This document shows, piece after piece, positions 56,368 through 64,000 of a DNA stretch of 64,000 nt. The stretch covers positions 123,690 through 187,689 of the forward strand of contig WRMH01000003.1 of assembly GCA_009777235.1 (NCBI GenBank), read 5' to 3'. The translations under genes were made by a program, and so were the position numbers. The first letter of the stretch is position 1. The number at the start of each line of letters is the position of its first letter. Origin of the DNA: Oscillospiraceae bacterium (GTDB lineage Bacteria > Bacillota > Clostridia > Oscillospirales > Oscillospiraceae). The notes beneath the pieces are model-generated. The model was not told where the DNA came from, searched no databases, and saw only the letters and a list, made by a program, of their open reading frames with translations.

Positions 56368-57214
56368 GTACCTCATCCCCATCTTCGCGCTCATGCTCGT
56401 CATGGGCGCTTTGTTTTTCACTTCCCCGGCATACGCCGCGGACGATCCCGACCTCGAAAACCTGACCGTTGACGCGGTCTGGCTTACGGGCGATATGCTC
56501 AACATCGAGGTGACCCATAAGCTGACCGGAGTCAACCAAACGCTTCAGGTACCTCTGAGCGAATACGCCGGAAACAGCGAGTATGTATCGGTACAGGCTG
56601 TTGACCTAAACGGCAACCAATCCAACACGATCCAATTCAAAAATCCTTTTTATTCGCCCCCGGCTGACCCGGACGCTTTCGGGCAGAGCGAGTCGGTCGT
56701 GCCAATGGGACTCAATCCCGCGGGTGAAGGCACTCCTTTCACGCCGGACGGCACAGGCACCGTGCTTGACAACGCCACAGACGGGGACGGCAAGGAGTTT
56801 TTCAGTATCGAATCGGCGGACGGCAACGTGTTCTATCTGATCGTTGACAGGCAGCGGAATGCTGACAATGTATATTTTCTGAACGCCGTGACCGAACAGG
56901 ACTTGATGGCTCTCGCCGAAAAGGGCGACGGCACATCACAGAGCGCGGTACCCGCGCCCCCGGCACAGGCAGACCCAACCGAAACACCGTCGCCGGAGCC
57001 TGAAGCACCCGAAACCCCTGCCAGCAACAGCGGCATGGGCAGCGGATCGCTCATATTCATTATTATCGGCGTGATTGCCGTTGGTGGCGCAGGGTATTAC
57101 CTCAAAATCGTAAAACCCAAGAAACAGGCGGCGGATTATGATGCTGACGACGGCGTCAATGATTACGATGATTATGAGGACGGCGATCCCGGAGAGGACG
57201 GTGAGGATGAATGA
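56354..57214 (+). CDS. DUF4366 (CD1107-like) surface protein
   Basis: The 286-residue protein has a signal peptide (residues 1-26, ending SPAYA), an extracellular DUF4366-type domain (about 30-190: SIESADGNVFYLIVDRQRNA and DNVYFLNAVTEQDLMALAEK), a Pro/Thr/Glu linker, a membrane helix (about 228-250) and an acidic tail. GGAGG before 56354 fixes the start. It is a standard companion of CD1108 in clostridial ICEs and probably part of the outer transfer apparatus. Confidence 0.85.
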   Translation: MTRNKYLIPIFALMLVMGALFFTSPAYAADDPDLENLTVDAVWLTGDMLNIEVTHKLTGVNQTLQVPLSEYAGNSEYVSVQAVDLNGNQSNTIQFKNPFYSPPADPDAFGQSESVVPMGLNPAGEGTPFTPDGTGTVLDNATDGDGKEFFSIESADGNVFYLIVDRQRNADNVYFLNAVTEQDLMALAEKGDGTSQSAVPAPPAQADPTETPSPEPEAPETPASNSGMGSGSLIFIIIGVIAVGGAGYYLKIVKPKKQAADYDADDGVNDYDDYEDGDPGEDGEDE

Positions 57215-58305
57215 AACGCTTTATACCACTCATCGCGCTGATGCTCATGCTGTTCGTGATGCCCTTGTACGCGCAGGCGGCTGACACGGACGAACCGTCC
57301 CATGTGACCATCACCGTGGTCATGCCGGACGCGCCGGAGGCTTCCCCGCCGCCCTCGCTTCCGGCTATCCCGGAGCCTGAAGCCGTACCCGTTTCGGTTA
57401 TACCCAAACTTTACCCGACCGGGGTGCATGATGTTTTGGAGGACGGCAGGCGCTGGGTTATCAAGACCTACGAGCTTGGCGCGGGCGATGATCCCGCGGA
57501 TATCCCCCGCGAAACCTTCGAGCGGGACGGCTGGGATTTTTCCCTGACCGACATCACCAAAAAAGAGACCGCCGCTACCGATGTCCGGGAGCATACCGAA
57601 ACCATCACGGTCAATACCGATACGAAGGACATGGAGGCAATCCTGCGCCAGCTCGCACAGTCTATGGAATATATCTCAGAAGACGGCTACATGGGCATAT
57701 TGGCGCTGAATGTAGCCAGCATTACCGTGGAAACGGCGGGAACAAGGACAAGCAGTTATACGGCAAGCGTACAGCGGGAATACCCGCATCTGTCATCTAA
57801 CGACACCTCGCTTGTGCCGAAAACCGTCACGGACGGCGGTAGGACACTCACACTGGCTTCGGTGGATTGGAAAACGAATTACAGCATGACGGTTGATTAT
57901 GACCAAATCCCGGCAAGCTACACCGCCGTTGCTACCTACACGGCTCCGGCCAGCAGGACTGTGGTGACGGGCTATATCACCACCGCCGAATATAAAGGGG
58001 AGCTTGCGAGGCTCAATCAGGGTTCGACGGTCTACACGGCATACTTCATGGGCAAGGAGATTGTGCCGGAGCGGATTCCGCTGGAGATCATTGAGCCTAC
58101 TCCTACGCCTGACCCCGAACCGGGGCCGGATGTCGTGCCGGATGAAGAAACGGACTCCGAAGCCGCGGAAGGCGAATCGGAGACCAGTCCGCTTGCGATT
58201 ATTATCCCCGCAGCCCTGTTTGCCCTGCTGATCGGCATGGGTGGCGGCTATTGCATCCCGCACATCCTGAAAAATAAGAAGAGCAAAGGAGATTCTGACG
58301 CATGA
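57211..58305 (+). CDS. Membrane-anchored ICE surface protein, 364 residues
   Basis: A signal peptide (1-22), a Pro-rich segment, a beta-rich extracellular domain (about 50-295, with GVHDVLEDGRRWVIKTYELG), a Pro/Glu stalk and a C-terminal membrane helix (about 328-348) with a Lys-rich end are visible. I do not recognise a named domain. It overlaps both neighbours by ATGA, so it belongs to the surface part of the transfer module. Confidence 0.75.
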   Translation: MKRFIPLIALMLMLFVMPLYAQAADTDEPSHVTITVVMPDAPEASPPPSLPAIPEPEAVPVSVIPKLYPTGVHDVLEDGRRWVIKTYELGAGDDPADIPRETFERDGWDFSLTDITKKETAATDVREHTETITVNTDTKDMEAILRQLAQSMEYISEDGYMGILALNVASITVETAGTRTSSYTASVQREYPHLSSNDTSLVPKTVTDGGRTLTLASVDWKTNYSMTVDYDQIPASYTAVATYTAPASRTVVTGYITTAEYKGELARLNQGSTVYTAYFMGKEIVPERIPLEIIEPTPTPDPEPGPDVVPDEETDSEAAEGESETSPLAIIIPAALFALLIGMGGGYCIPHILKNKKSKGDSDA

Positions 58306-59096
58306 AAAGATTGATCACGTTTATCCTGACCGCCGCGCTGTGCGCGGCTCTCGCGGTTCCGGCTATGGCGGCTGATTACAGCTTCGGCAGCGGGCCGGAT
58401 TCGGGAAGTACCTTTGGCAACCCCACAAGCTCCGATGTTCCGGTCATGCCCGACCCCATGAGCCAGAACACGCGCCGGAACAAGGACGCCGCCGCGCTGC
58501 CGCCCCCTTACGGCATATTCAGCGGAAACATCCCCACCGACCCGTCCAGTCCATACCACGACAACCTTCCGTCAAGCGGCTTCGTGCCTGCGGATCAGCA
58601 ATTGCCGCCTGTCGGAGACGAATGGTACGCGCCCGGCGGTTCCGATGTTGCTACCGGGCTGTTGCCGTCCACTTCACAACCCGCGTCCATAAACATCGCG
58701 CCGCTCTATTACGCGGACGGCTCCATCGGTACGCTCCATATTCCCAAGCTGAATAAAACCATCAAAGTGTTCGAGGGCGAGTCGCTGGAGAACATGAAGA
58801 AGGGCATCGGACACTTTGAGTCCACCTCGGCTTGGGACGGGAACGTCGCGCTGGCGGGTCATAACAGGGGCGCGGCAGCCTATTTCGGTTTTGTCAAAGA
58901 CCTCGCCGTGGGCGACGCCATAACCTACACGACCCAGTACGGCACGAGGACGTATAAGGTGTACCACAAAGAAAAAATCAGCGAGACCGATTATTCCGGG
59001 CTTGGATGGTCTGTCGAGAACATCATCAGCATGATCACCTGCGTCGAAAATGAACCCGCCTACCGCTGGCTTGTGCAGGCGCACGAGGTGAGGTAA
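58302..59096 (+). CDS. Sortase of the ICE (class D-like)
   Basis: This 264-residue transpeptidase has a signal peptide (1-23), a long low-complexity linker, and a catalytic domain at about 140-264. The triad is His187 (ALAGHNRG), Cys247 (ISMITCVENE) and Arg255 (YRWLVQA). The short Cys-to-Arg spacing and ITCVE in place of the TLxTC motif set it apart from housekeeping SrtA. It overlaps the previous gene. It may attach or crosslink ICE surface proteins, yet the adhesin downstream shows no LPXTG signal. Confidence 0.85.
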   Translation: MKRLITFILTAALCAALAVPAMAADYSFGSGPDSGSTFGNPTSSDVPVMPDPMSQNTRRNKDAAALPPPYGIFSGNIPTDPSSPYHDNLPSSGFVPADQQLPPVGDEWYAPGGSDVATGLLPSTSQPASINIAPLYYADGSIGTLHIPKLNKTIKVFEGESLENMKKGIGHFESTSAWDGNVALAGHNRGAAAYFGFVKDLAVGDAITYTTQYGTRTYKVYHKEKISETDYSGLGWSVENIISMITCVENEPAYRWLVQAHEVR

Positions 59097-59157
59097 AAAG
59101 CCCGCAAACCCTTGTAAACACAGAAGAAAACAAAGTGTTACAAAGCACAGAATGGCC

Positions 59158-59186
59158 TTGTAATCACTCTCGGAGCATGTTAACAT
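59158..59186 (+). promoter_or_regulatory. Possible promoter before the 59236 gene
   Basis: TTGTAA (59158-59163), 17 bases, TAACAT (59181-59186). A short GGAG-GA-CTCC dyad follows near 59199. The boxes are imperfect. Confidence 0.4.
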
Positions 59187-59235
59187 GACATTAGCAGGAG
59201 GACTCCTGACTATGCTTTGAGAGGAGCGATTATCC

Positions 59236-59757
59236 ATGAAAAACCTTGTTAAGCTCACCCTTGCTTTTACCCTCGGACTCATCGTGGCGCTATCGCTTTT
59301 AGACTTAAAGTGGAGCGAACAGCCTGCCGTCGCCGAACCCGCGCCGGCACAAAATATCCAAGCGGAGATCAAAGAAGCGGCCGATCTCGCGGTCGCGCAA
59401 GCCCTTGAAGCCGTGGTACTGAAAGTGGACGCCGCGGAGATTCCGGTGTTGCCGGTAGCCTTGATCGTTAAGGCGGAGGAGACGGAGAATCCCGCGCCGG
59501 ATGTCACGGATGATTTCACACCGGAAGAAGCGACAGCGTCCGATCCCTCACCGACGCCTTTACCAGTGACAGAGGCGCCCGCGCCTGCTCCGCAAGCAAA
59601 AACGGCGGAGCCTGAGTTCTTCTACGAGGACGGCAAAAAGTACGCCTACATCAATGGCATCAAGAGCCACATCGCGGACGAGCCGGATTCGGTGCAGTTA
59701 GACTTCTACGATTGGGAAAGCGATCCGGCAGGACAGATTGGGGGGCCTTTCAACTAA
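59236..59757 (+). CDS. Signal-anchored ICE protein, 173 residues
   Basis: An N-terminal hydrophobic anchor (residues about 5-22), an acidic Ala/Pro-rich stalk, and a small C-terminal segment (EFFYEDGKKYAYINGIKSHI and QLDFYDWESDP) are visible. I do not recognise a characterised family. GAGAGGAG precedes the ATG, and a strong terminator follows the gene. Its place between sortase and adhesin suggests a cell-surface role. Confidence 0.7.
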   Translation: MKNLVKLTLAFTLGLIVALSLLDLKWSEQPAVAEPAPAQNIQAEIKEAADLAVAQALEAVVLKVDAAEIPVLPVALIVKAEETENPAPDVTDDFTPEEATASDPSPTPLPVTEAPAPAPQAKTAEPEFFYEDGKKYAYINGIKSHIADEPDSVQLDFYDWESDPAGQIGGPFN

Positions 59758-59782
59758 AACCACAGTAATATCAAACACGCAC

Positions 59783-59818
59783 AAGCGGCACGGTCAATTT
59801 CGACCGTGCCGCTTTTAT
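59783..59818 (+). terminator. Rho-independent terminator before the adhesin gene
   Basis: AAGCGGCACGGTC (59783-59795), loop AATTTC, and GACCGTGCCGCTT (59802-59814) form a perfect 13-bp stem, followed by TTATTTTCTTTT. The adhesin ribosome site lies about 20 bases further on. Confidence 0.9.
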
Positions 59819-59850
59819 TTTCTTTTCAGAGAAAGGAGATCAGCTAAAAT

Positions 59851-62800
59851 ATGAAGCGATTTTTGAGCTTTTTCCTCGCGCTGGCTGTCATATTCTCTCT
59901 TTCCTGCCCGGTAGCCTTCGCAGACCCGCTGGACGATAACGGCGACACGGGCGGAACGGGGCCGGGCGGAAGCGGCAGTTTTACGTCCTACTGGCAGGGC
60001 GGCGCTTGGTGCGGAATGAGGATCACCGTCATCGACGTTACCGACCCTGCCCGTGTAATTAACGGCACACAATGGGGCAAGGTCGCCACGGGGACGGTAT
60101 CTATCGACGTCACAGGACTCATCCCGTCCGACAGCTTTTTCACCCGCACACTGGCGGGCGACGGTTCCACACCGCTGTCCTACGGCAGCGCGGTCACACA
60201 TTTCGGTAAAGTCAGCAAAATGGCCTACCGCGACGGCGCCGCCCTCGCAAGCACAACGGGTTCGTACAGCTTTTATACCGTTTCGGGGTTTCCCGTCCTG
60301 ATGGGGAGTAATCAAGCATCGGCGCAGACGATAAAGAACTTCGTCAACAATCAAGGTATGCTGACGCGGATCGCAGAATGGTGCGGCGGCGGGCTTACTT
60401 ATGAAACCCTTACAAGCGGCGACTTCAAGCTGCTTGCGGAGCCGATCATGTATGTCCTGATACAAGGGAACAAGTACGCTTTCACGCCCACCGAAATGGC
60501 GATGCTCCGGCCATTCGGGAACTCAATCAATTATACATTCCTCAACAACACCCTCGCCAACGCCTTTTATCTTGAGTATGCCGAGCTTGGCTGGCAGGCG
60601 TGGACAGGAGCAACCAATGTCAGGCAGGAATGGGATACCATCACGAATTATCTTGGTATGCACATCTACTCCATCGCGCCCGACTTGCCGCCGCCACCTC
60701 CGAAAAATCTCAGGATCATCAAAAAATCCGATACAGGCGCGTCGCTGTCGGGGGCGCAGTTTACTGTCGTTGGGAACGGCAAAAACGAAACCGTCACGGT
60801 AAGCGGCACATTGACATTGAACCTTGACGGATGGCCTGAGGGCAGTTATACGGTGACGGAAACCGTGGCGCCGTCAGGTCATGAACTGAGCGCCGCGCCG
60901 CAGACATTCACCATCAGCGGCAACAGCGTCAGCCCCGCGGAGTTGACATTCATCAATCCGCGCACACCCCCACCCCCGCCGCCTGACCCGCCCCCGCCTG
61001 TTGATACCGACTTCAAAAAGGTGGAGTGGGGTACAAATATCGGGCTTGGCGGCGCGGTGTTCCGCGTTATACAGCTTTCCCATTGGGAAACCCATCTTGT
61101 AGACCCGGACGACGATGATACCGGCGAGTTTTTCGTTGACGATGACGGCAATGTGATTGACTTGGCCGACGATGTGTGGCAGTGGTTTGAAATCCACGAA
61201 ACAAAGGTCGTCGGTACATTTCTCAGCGGCGCGGACGGTTCCATCCCGGTCGGCGCGCTGGAGGCGGGCAGTTATACCATTGAGGAGATATCCCCTCCTG
61301 CCGGTTATATCCTGTCCGAAACCATCGGCGAACGCTTGCAAACCTTCGACGTACCCCGCGAGGGCGGTTATGAGGTAAGCGTCACGTTTACCAATAAAAA
61401 GCTGCCGGGGCTTACCGTCATAAAAGTGGACGAGGAAACCGGCGCACCTCTCGCCGGCGCGGAGTTTTCCATCGCGCACAAAAACGGCTACTTCCTCTAC
61501 GAAGCCGTGACCGACGCCAGCGGCACGATCAACCTTGAAAGTCTGCCCGAAGGCTGGTACACGGTCACGGAGCTTGCCGCGCCGCATGGGTATCTTATCC
61601 GTGACGAAAGCAAGGACGTATTTCTTCCGGCGGGCGGCTCGGCGCAAGTCAAGTTCGACAACCGCCGCAGACCAACCCTTGAAATTATAAAGTTAGACGC
61701 GCAGACACAGCAGCCTTTATCCGGCGCGACCTTCCGTGTATGGGAAACCGAGGGCGGCACGGTCGGCGAGTTCGTCACGGACGGGAGCGGCAGGATTGTC
61801 ATCCCCAACCTTGACGAAGCGATTTATTCCGTGGAGGAAATCGCCGCGCCGGGCGGCTATCTACTTGATACGCAACACAAGGACATTCTGCTTGAATGGG
61901 GCAAGGTTCAGACGCTGGTGTTCACCAATGCCAAGAAGCCGGGTCTTACGATTACAAAGGTTGATGAACAAACCGGGCAACCCCTCGCCAATGCGGAGTT
62001 TTCCGTCGCGCATAAAGGCGGCGCAATTATTTACGAAGGGCAAACCGACGCCAACGGCAAGATTTATCTGTCTGACTTGGACGAGGGTTGGTATACCGTC
62101 ACCGAAACCGCCGCGCCTTATGGCTACCTCATTGTCAACAAGGCGACCGACGTTTATTTAGAAGGCGGCGCGGTTGTCGATATCCGGTTTATGAACCGGC
62201 GCAAGCCTACGCTTGAAATTATCAAAATCGACGAGCAGACAGGAGAGCGTTTACAAGGCGCGAGATTCAGGGTATGGGCTACCGAGGGCGATACGGTCGG
62301 CGAATATGTCACCGACGCCAACGGGCAGATACTGATACCGAATCTCGACGATATAATCTATTCCGTAGAGGAAATCACCGCTCCGGACGGTTATGTCCTG
62401 AACCCTCAAAAAAAGGAAATCCTGCTTGAATGGGGCAAGATCAATACGCTTACATTCACCAATCTGAAAAAGCCGACGCTCACGTTGTTCAAATACGACG
62501 AACTGACCAACGAACCCCTTGCCGGCGCAACGTTCCGTATATGGCTCACCGAGGGTGAGACATGGAGCGAGACGCAAATCACGGATGAGAGCGGCATGAT
62601 CGTGTGGAGGGGCTTAGACCCCGGCATTTATTCGGTGCAGGAGATTGACGAGCCATACGGCTATTTCAAAGACCCTGCCCGTAAGGAGATTCTGCTGGAG
62701 GGCGGCGACAATAAGCAGTTGACATTCTTCAACCGTCCGCGTCCGGTGCTGACCATCCTCAAACGCGACCAAATAACCGGCGAACCGCTTGAGGGGGTTA

Positions 62801-63948
62801 GATTCAGAGTACAGCGGCTTGAGGGCGAGACCATCGGCGAGTTCCTGACCGACGCAAACGGCATGATCGAATTATCACCGCTCACGGGCTATCTGCTTAA
62901 TGAACAAATCTACCGTGTGACAGAAATAACGCCGCCTGTGGAGTATCTGCTCGACGCCAACAATGTCAGGGACGTACTGCTCAAATGGTATGAGCCGACA
63001 GAGCTTGTCTTTGAGAACCTATTGAAACCGACGCTCATCTTCATCAAGCGCGACGGCATGAGCGGGCGCGGCATACCGGGCGCGACATACCGCGTCCAGT
63101 ATGAAACGCCCACGGGCGGAATCGTCACGCTCGGCAGTTATGTTACCAAGTGCGGCTTAATAGTTATCCCGTATGTTGAACCGGGCTGGTATATCCTGAC
63201 CGAAACATCACCGGCGACAGGCTATCAGCTTCCAACGAACCCGACACAGCGCGTTTTTCTCGCGCCGGGTCAGAACAGCTACACCTACGCGCAGACCCAG
63301 TCCGATTTGTACGTTGATCCGCGCACGAATCCGGGCAGCGGCTCACGCGGTATGTGCGGAGATTGCTGCGGATATCTGTGTTCAACCCTTTGTGCGGGAA
63401 ACTGTGGTAATCCGGGCGATGGGACGACGGCGCCGGGCAATAACAATAACGGCTTCGGCAACATCACAATTACCAATGGTAACGGCGACCCGCTTGGCAC
63501 GGCTCCCACATCACCGGACAATCCCGGTACGAATCCGGCGCAGCCGACGCTGACGGCGGGATCGGCGACGCGCAACAGCGACCTGACCGCGACGGTCACA
63601 TTTACGTCCAGCGCGGCGGGGCGGTACTATTACTCCGTCGTAACCAGCGGAGCGGCGGAGCCGTTTATCGCCACGGGCGGCGTGGGAACTGTCTGCGCTG
63701 CCGGCAATAACACCGCCACTGTTTACATGACAGCAGGTGCGAAAGACTTGTACATCAAGGTAAAAGACGCGGACGGCAACGTAAGCGGCGCGCTCAAAAT
63801 TGCCATACCCGCCTATACCGAGCAAACGCAGACGGATTCACCTGATGACCCGCCGCCGAATTTCGACGACGTTGTAATCACGGGCGGCACAATCGTTTAT
63901 CTCAACCCCGATTTTCCGGGAATCACCATCACATTCGGAAATCAATAA
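59851..63948 (+). CDS. Large secreted Cna-B/SpaA-type adhesin with nine modules
   Basis: This 1365-residue protein has a signal peptide (1-24, ending VAFA), a unique N-terminal domain (about 30-280) and about nine Cna-B modules starting near residues 284, 385, 518, 608, 697, 786, 874, 965 and 1059. Each has an IxKxD start, a Glu in TVTE or SVEE, and an N-rich strand at the end, the residues that form stabilising isopeptide bonds. Modules 518-696 and 697-873 are a duplicated pair. A Cys knot (MCGDCCGYLCSTLCAGNCG, about 1168-1187) and an Ig-like domain (about 1230-1330) follow. It has no LPXTG motif, membrane helix or basic tail. It probably mediates contact between mating cells. Confidence 0.88.
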   Translation: MKRFLSFFLALAVIFSLSCPVAFADPLDDNGDTGGTGPGGSGSFTSYWQGGAWCGMRITVIDVTDPARVINGTQWGKVATGTVSIDVTGLIPSDSFFTRTLAGDGSTPLSYGSAVTHFGKVSKMAYRDGAALASTTGSYSFYTVSGFPVLMGSNQASAQTIKNFVNNQGMLTRIAEWCGGGLTYETLTSGDFKLLAEPIMYVLIQGNKYAFTPTEMAMLRPFGNSINYTFLNNTLANAFYLEYAELGWQAWTGATNVRQEWDTITNYLGMHIYSIAPDLPPPPPKNLRIIKKSDTGASLSGAQFTVVGNGKNETVTVSGTLTLNLDGWPEGSYTVTETVAPSGHELSAAPQTFTISGNSVSPAELTFINPRTPPPPPPDPPPPVDTDFKKVEWGTNIGLGGAVFRVIQLSHWETHLVDPDDDDTGEFFVDDDGNVIDLADDVWQWFEIHETKVVGTFLSGADGSIPVGALEAGSYTIEEISPPAGYILSETIGERLQTFDVPREGGYEVSVTFTNKKLPGLTVIKVDEETGAPLAGAEFSIAHKNGYFLYEAVTDASGTINLESLPEGWYTVTELAAPHGYLIRDESKDVFLPAGGSAQVKFDNRRRPTLEIIKLDAQTQQPLSGATFRVWETEGGTVGEFVTDGSGRIVIPNLDEAIYSVEEIAAPGGYLLDTQHKDILLEWGKVQTLVFTNAKKPGLTITKVDEQTGQPLANAEFSVAHKGGAIIYEGQTDANGKIYLSDLDEGWYTVTETAAPYGYLIVNKATDVYLEGGAVVDIRFMNRRKPTLEIIKIDEQTGERLQGARFRVWATEGDTVGEYVTDANGQILIPNLDDIIYSVEEITAPDGYVLNPQKKEILLEWGKINTLTFTNLKKPTLTLFKYDELTNEPLAGATFRIWLTEGETWSETQITDESGMIVWRGLDPGIYSVQEIDEPYGYFKDPARKEILLEGGDNKQLTFFNRPRPVLTILKRDQITGEPLEGVRFRVQRLEGETIGEFLTDANGMIELSPLTGYLLNEQIYRVTEITPPVEYLLDANNVRDVLLKWYEPTELVFENLLKPTLIFIKRDGMSGRGIPGATYRVQYETPTGGIVTLGSYVTKCGLIVIPYVEPGWYILTETSPATGYQLPTNPTQRVFLAPGQNSYTYAQTQSDLYVDPRTNPGSGSRGMCGDCCGYLCSTLCAGNCGNPGDGTTAPGNNNNGFGNITITNGNGDPLGTAPTSPDNPGTNPAQPTLTAGSATRNSDLTATVTFTSSAAGRYYYSVVTSGAAEPFIATGGVGTVCAAGNNTATVYMTAGAKDLYIKVKDADGNVSGALKIAIPAYTEQTQTDSPDDPPPNFDDVVITGGTIVYLNPDFPGITITFGNQ

Positions 63949-63969
63949 TAAGAGAGGAGCATTTTAATT

Positions 63970-64000
63970 ATGCGAAAAAGAATACCGGCATTACTGCTTG
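63970..64000 (+). CDS. Start of the next ICE gene (partial)
   Basis: AGAGAGGAG (63951-63959) and an ATG at 63970 open a frame reading MRKRIPALLL, a positively charged start running into a hydrophobic stretch, like a signal peptide. The rest is beyond the window. Confidence 0.6.
   Translation, partial: MRKRIPALLL

Larger units (their letters stand above)
28190..64000. mobile_element. Integrative conjugative element (clostridial type), left part
   Basis: The run of PcfB, VirD4, Maff2-like, VirB6-like, PrgI, VirB4, CD1108-like, DUF4315 and DUF4366 genes is the known transfer module of clostridial ICEs. DUF3991/Toprim, antirestriction-like, SpoVG-like and methyltransferase genes fill the first half. 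The left limit is uncertain: it lies after mcrC (28103) and before the first ICE promoter (28708), or further left if McrBC is cargo and tRNA-Ser is the attachment site. No integrase, relaxase or terminal repeat was found, so the element runs past the right edge. Confidence 0.85.

Overview
The window looks like a chromosome segment of an anaerobic, plant-fibre-using Clostridia-type Firmicute, probably an uncultured gut or rumen lineage. The evidence is AGGAGG-type ribosome sites, sigma-A-like TTGACA/TATAAT promoters, LplABC-type sugar importers, a cell-anchored GH10 xylanase, sortases, a VanG-like ligase, and a conjugative element of the PcfB/VirD4/Maff2/PrgI/VirB4/CD1108 type known from clostridia. 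No rRNA or ribosomal-protein gene allows a closer placement.

Bases 1-24.2 kb are chromosomal. They hold a polyamine ABC operon (potA end, potB, potC, potD), an AEC-family exporter, a surface protein with a recent 399-bp internal duplication, a DUF4143 ATPase, a GH10 xylanase, a class B sortase fused to a large extracellular domain, an LplB/LplC permease pair with two tandemly duplicated lipoprotein binding proteins, a DUF362 protein (minus strand), and a fused D-Ala-D-X ligase/alanine racemase. Next come small genes, a MITE-like element, a DUF559 nuclease gene bounded by inverted repeats, an HD hydrolase and a tRNA-Ser(GCT).

From 24.2 to 28.1 kb, a 27-bp-period palindrome array and a good promoter precede a three-gene type IV restriction operon: a small HTH protein, McrB with a HARE-HTH domain, and McrC. 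From 28.1 to 28.7 kb there is a stretch dense in inverted repeats next to a frameshifted mobC remnant. I read this as an old origin of transfer.

From about 28.7 kb to the right edge lies one integrative conjugative element (ICE), nearly all on the plus strand. The first half holds DNA processing and anti-defence genes: a DUF3991/Toprim protein, a Bro-N/KilAC protein, two modular antirestriction-like proteins, three DNA methyltransferases, DUF4240, SpoVG-like and PcfB proteins. The second half holds the transfer channel and cell-surface apparatus: VirD4, Maff2, VirB6-like, PrgI, VirB4, a two-hydrolase CD1108-like protein, DUF4315, DUF4366, a sortase and a 1365-residue Cna-B adhesin. The relaxase and integrase are not in the window, so the element continues to the right.

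The observation I would follow first is a shared C-terminal tail on otherwise unrelated ICE proteins: an SV-(L/R/I)-x-x-I-R-E-like motif, then a basic linker, then a GPEL, GEEL or PEH ending. It could be an export or docking signal for the conjugation machinery. Other leads are the palindrome array beside the McrBC operon, MITE ends that bracket potD, the DUF559/inverted-repeat unit, and a leader hairpin at the start of the ICE operon.
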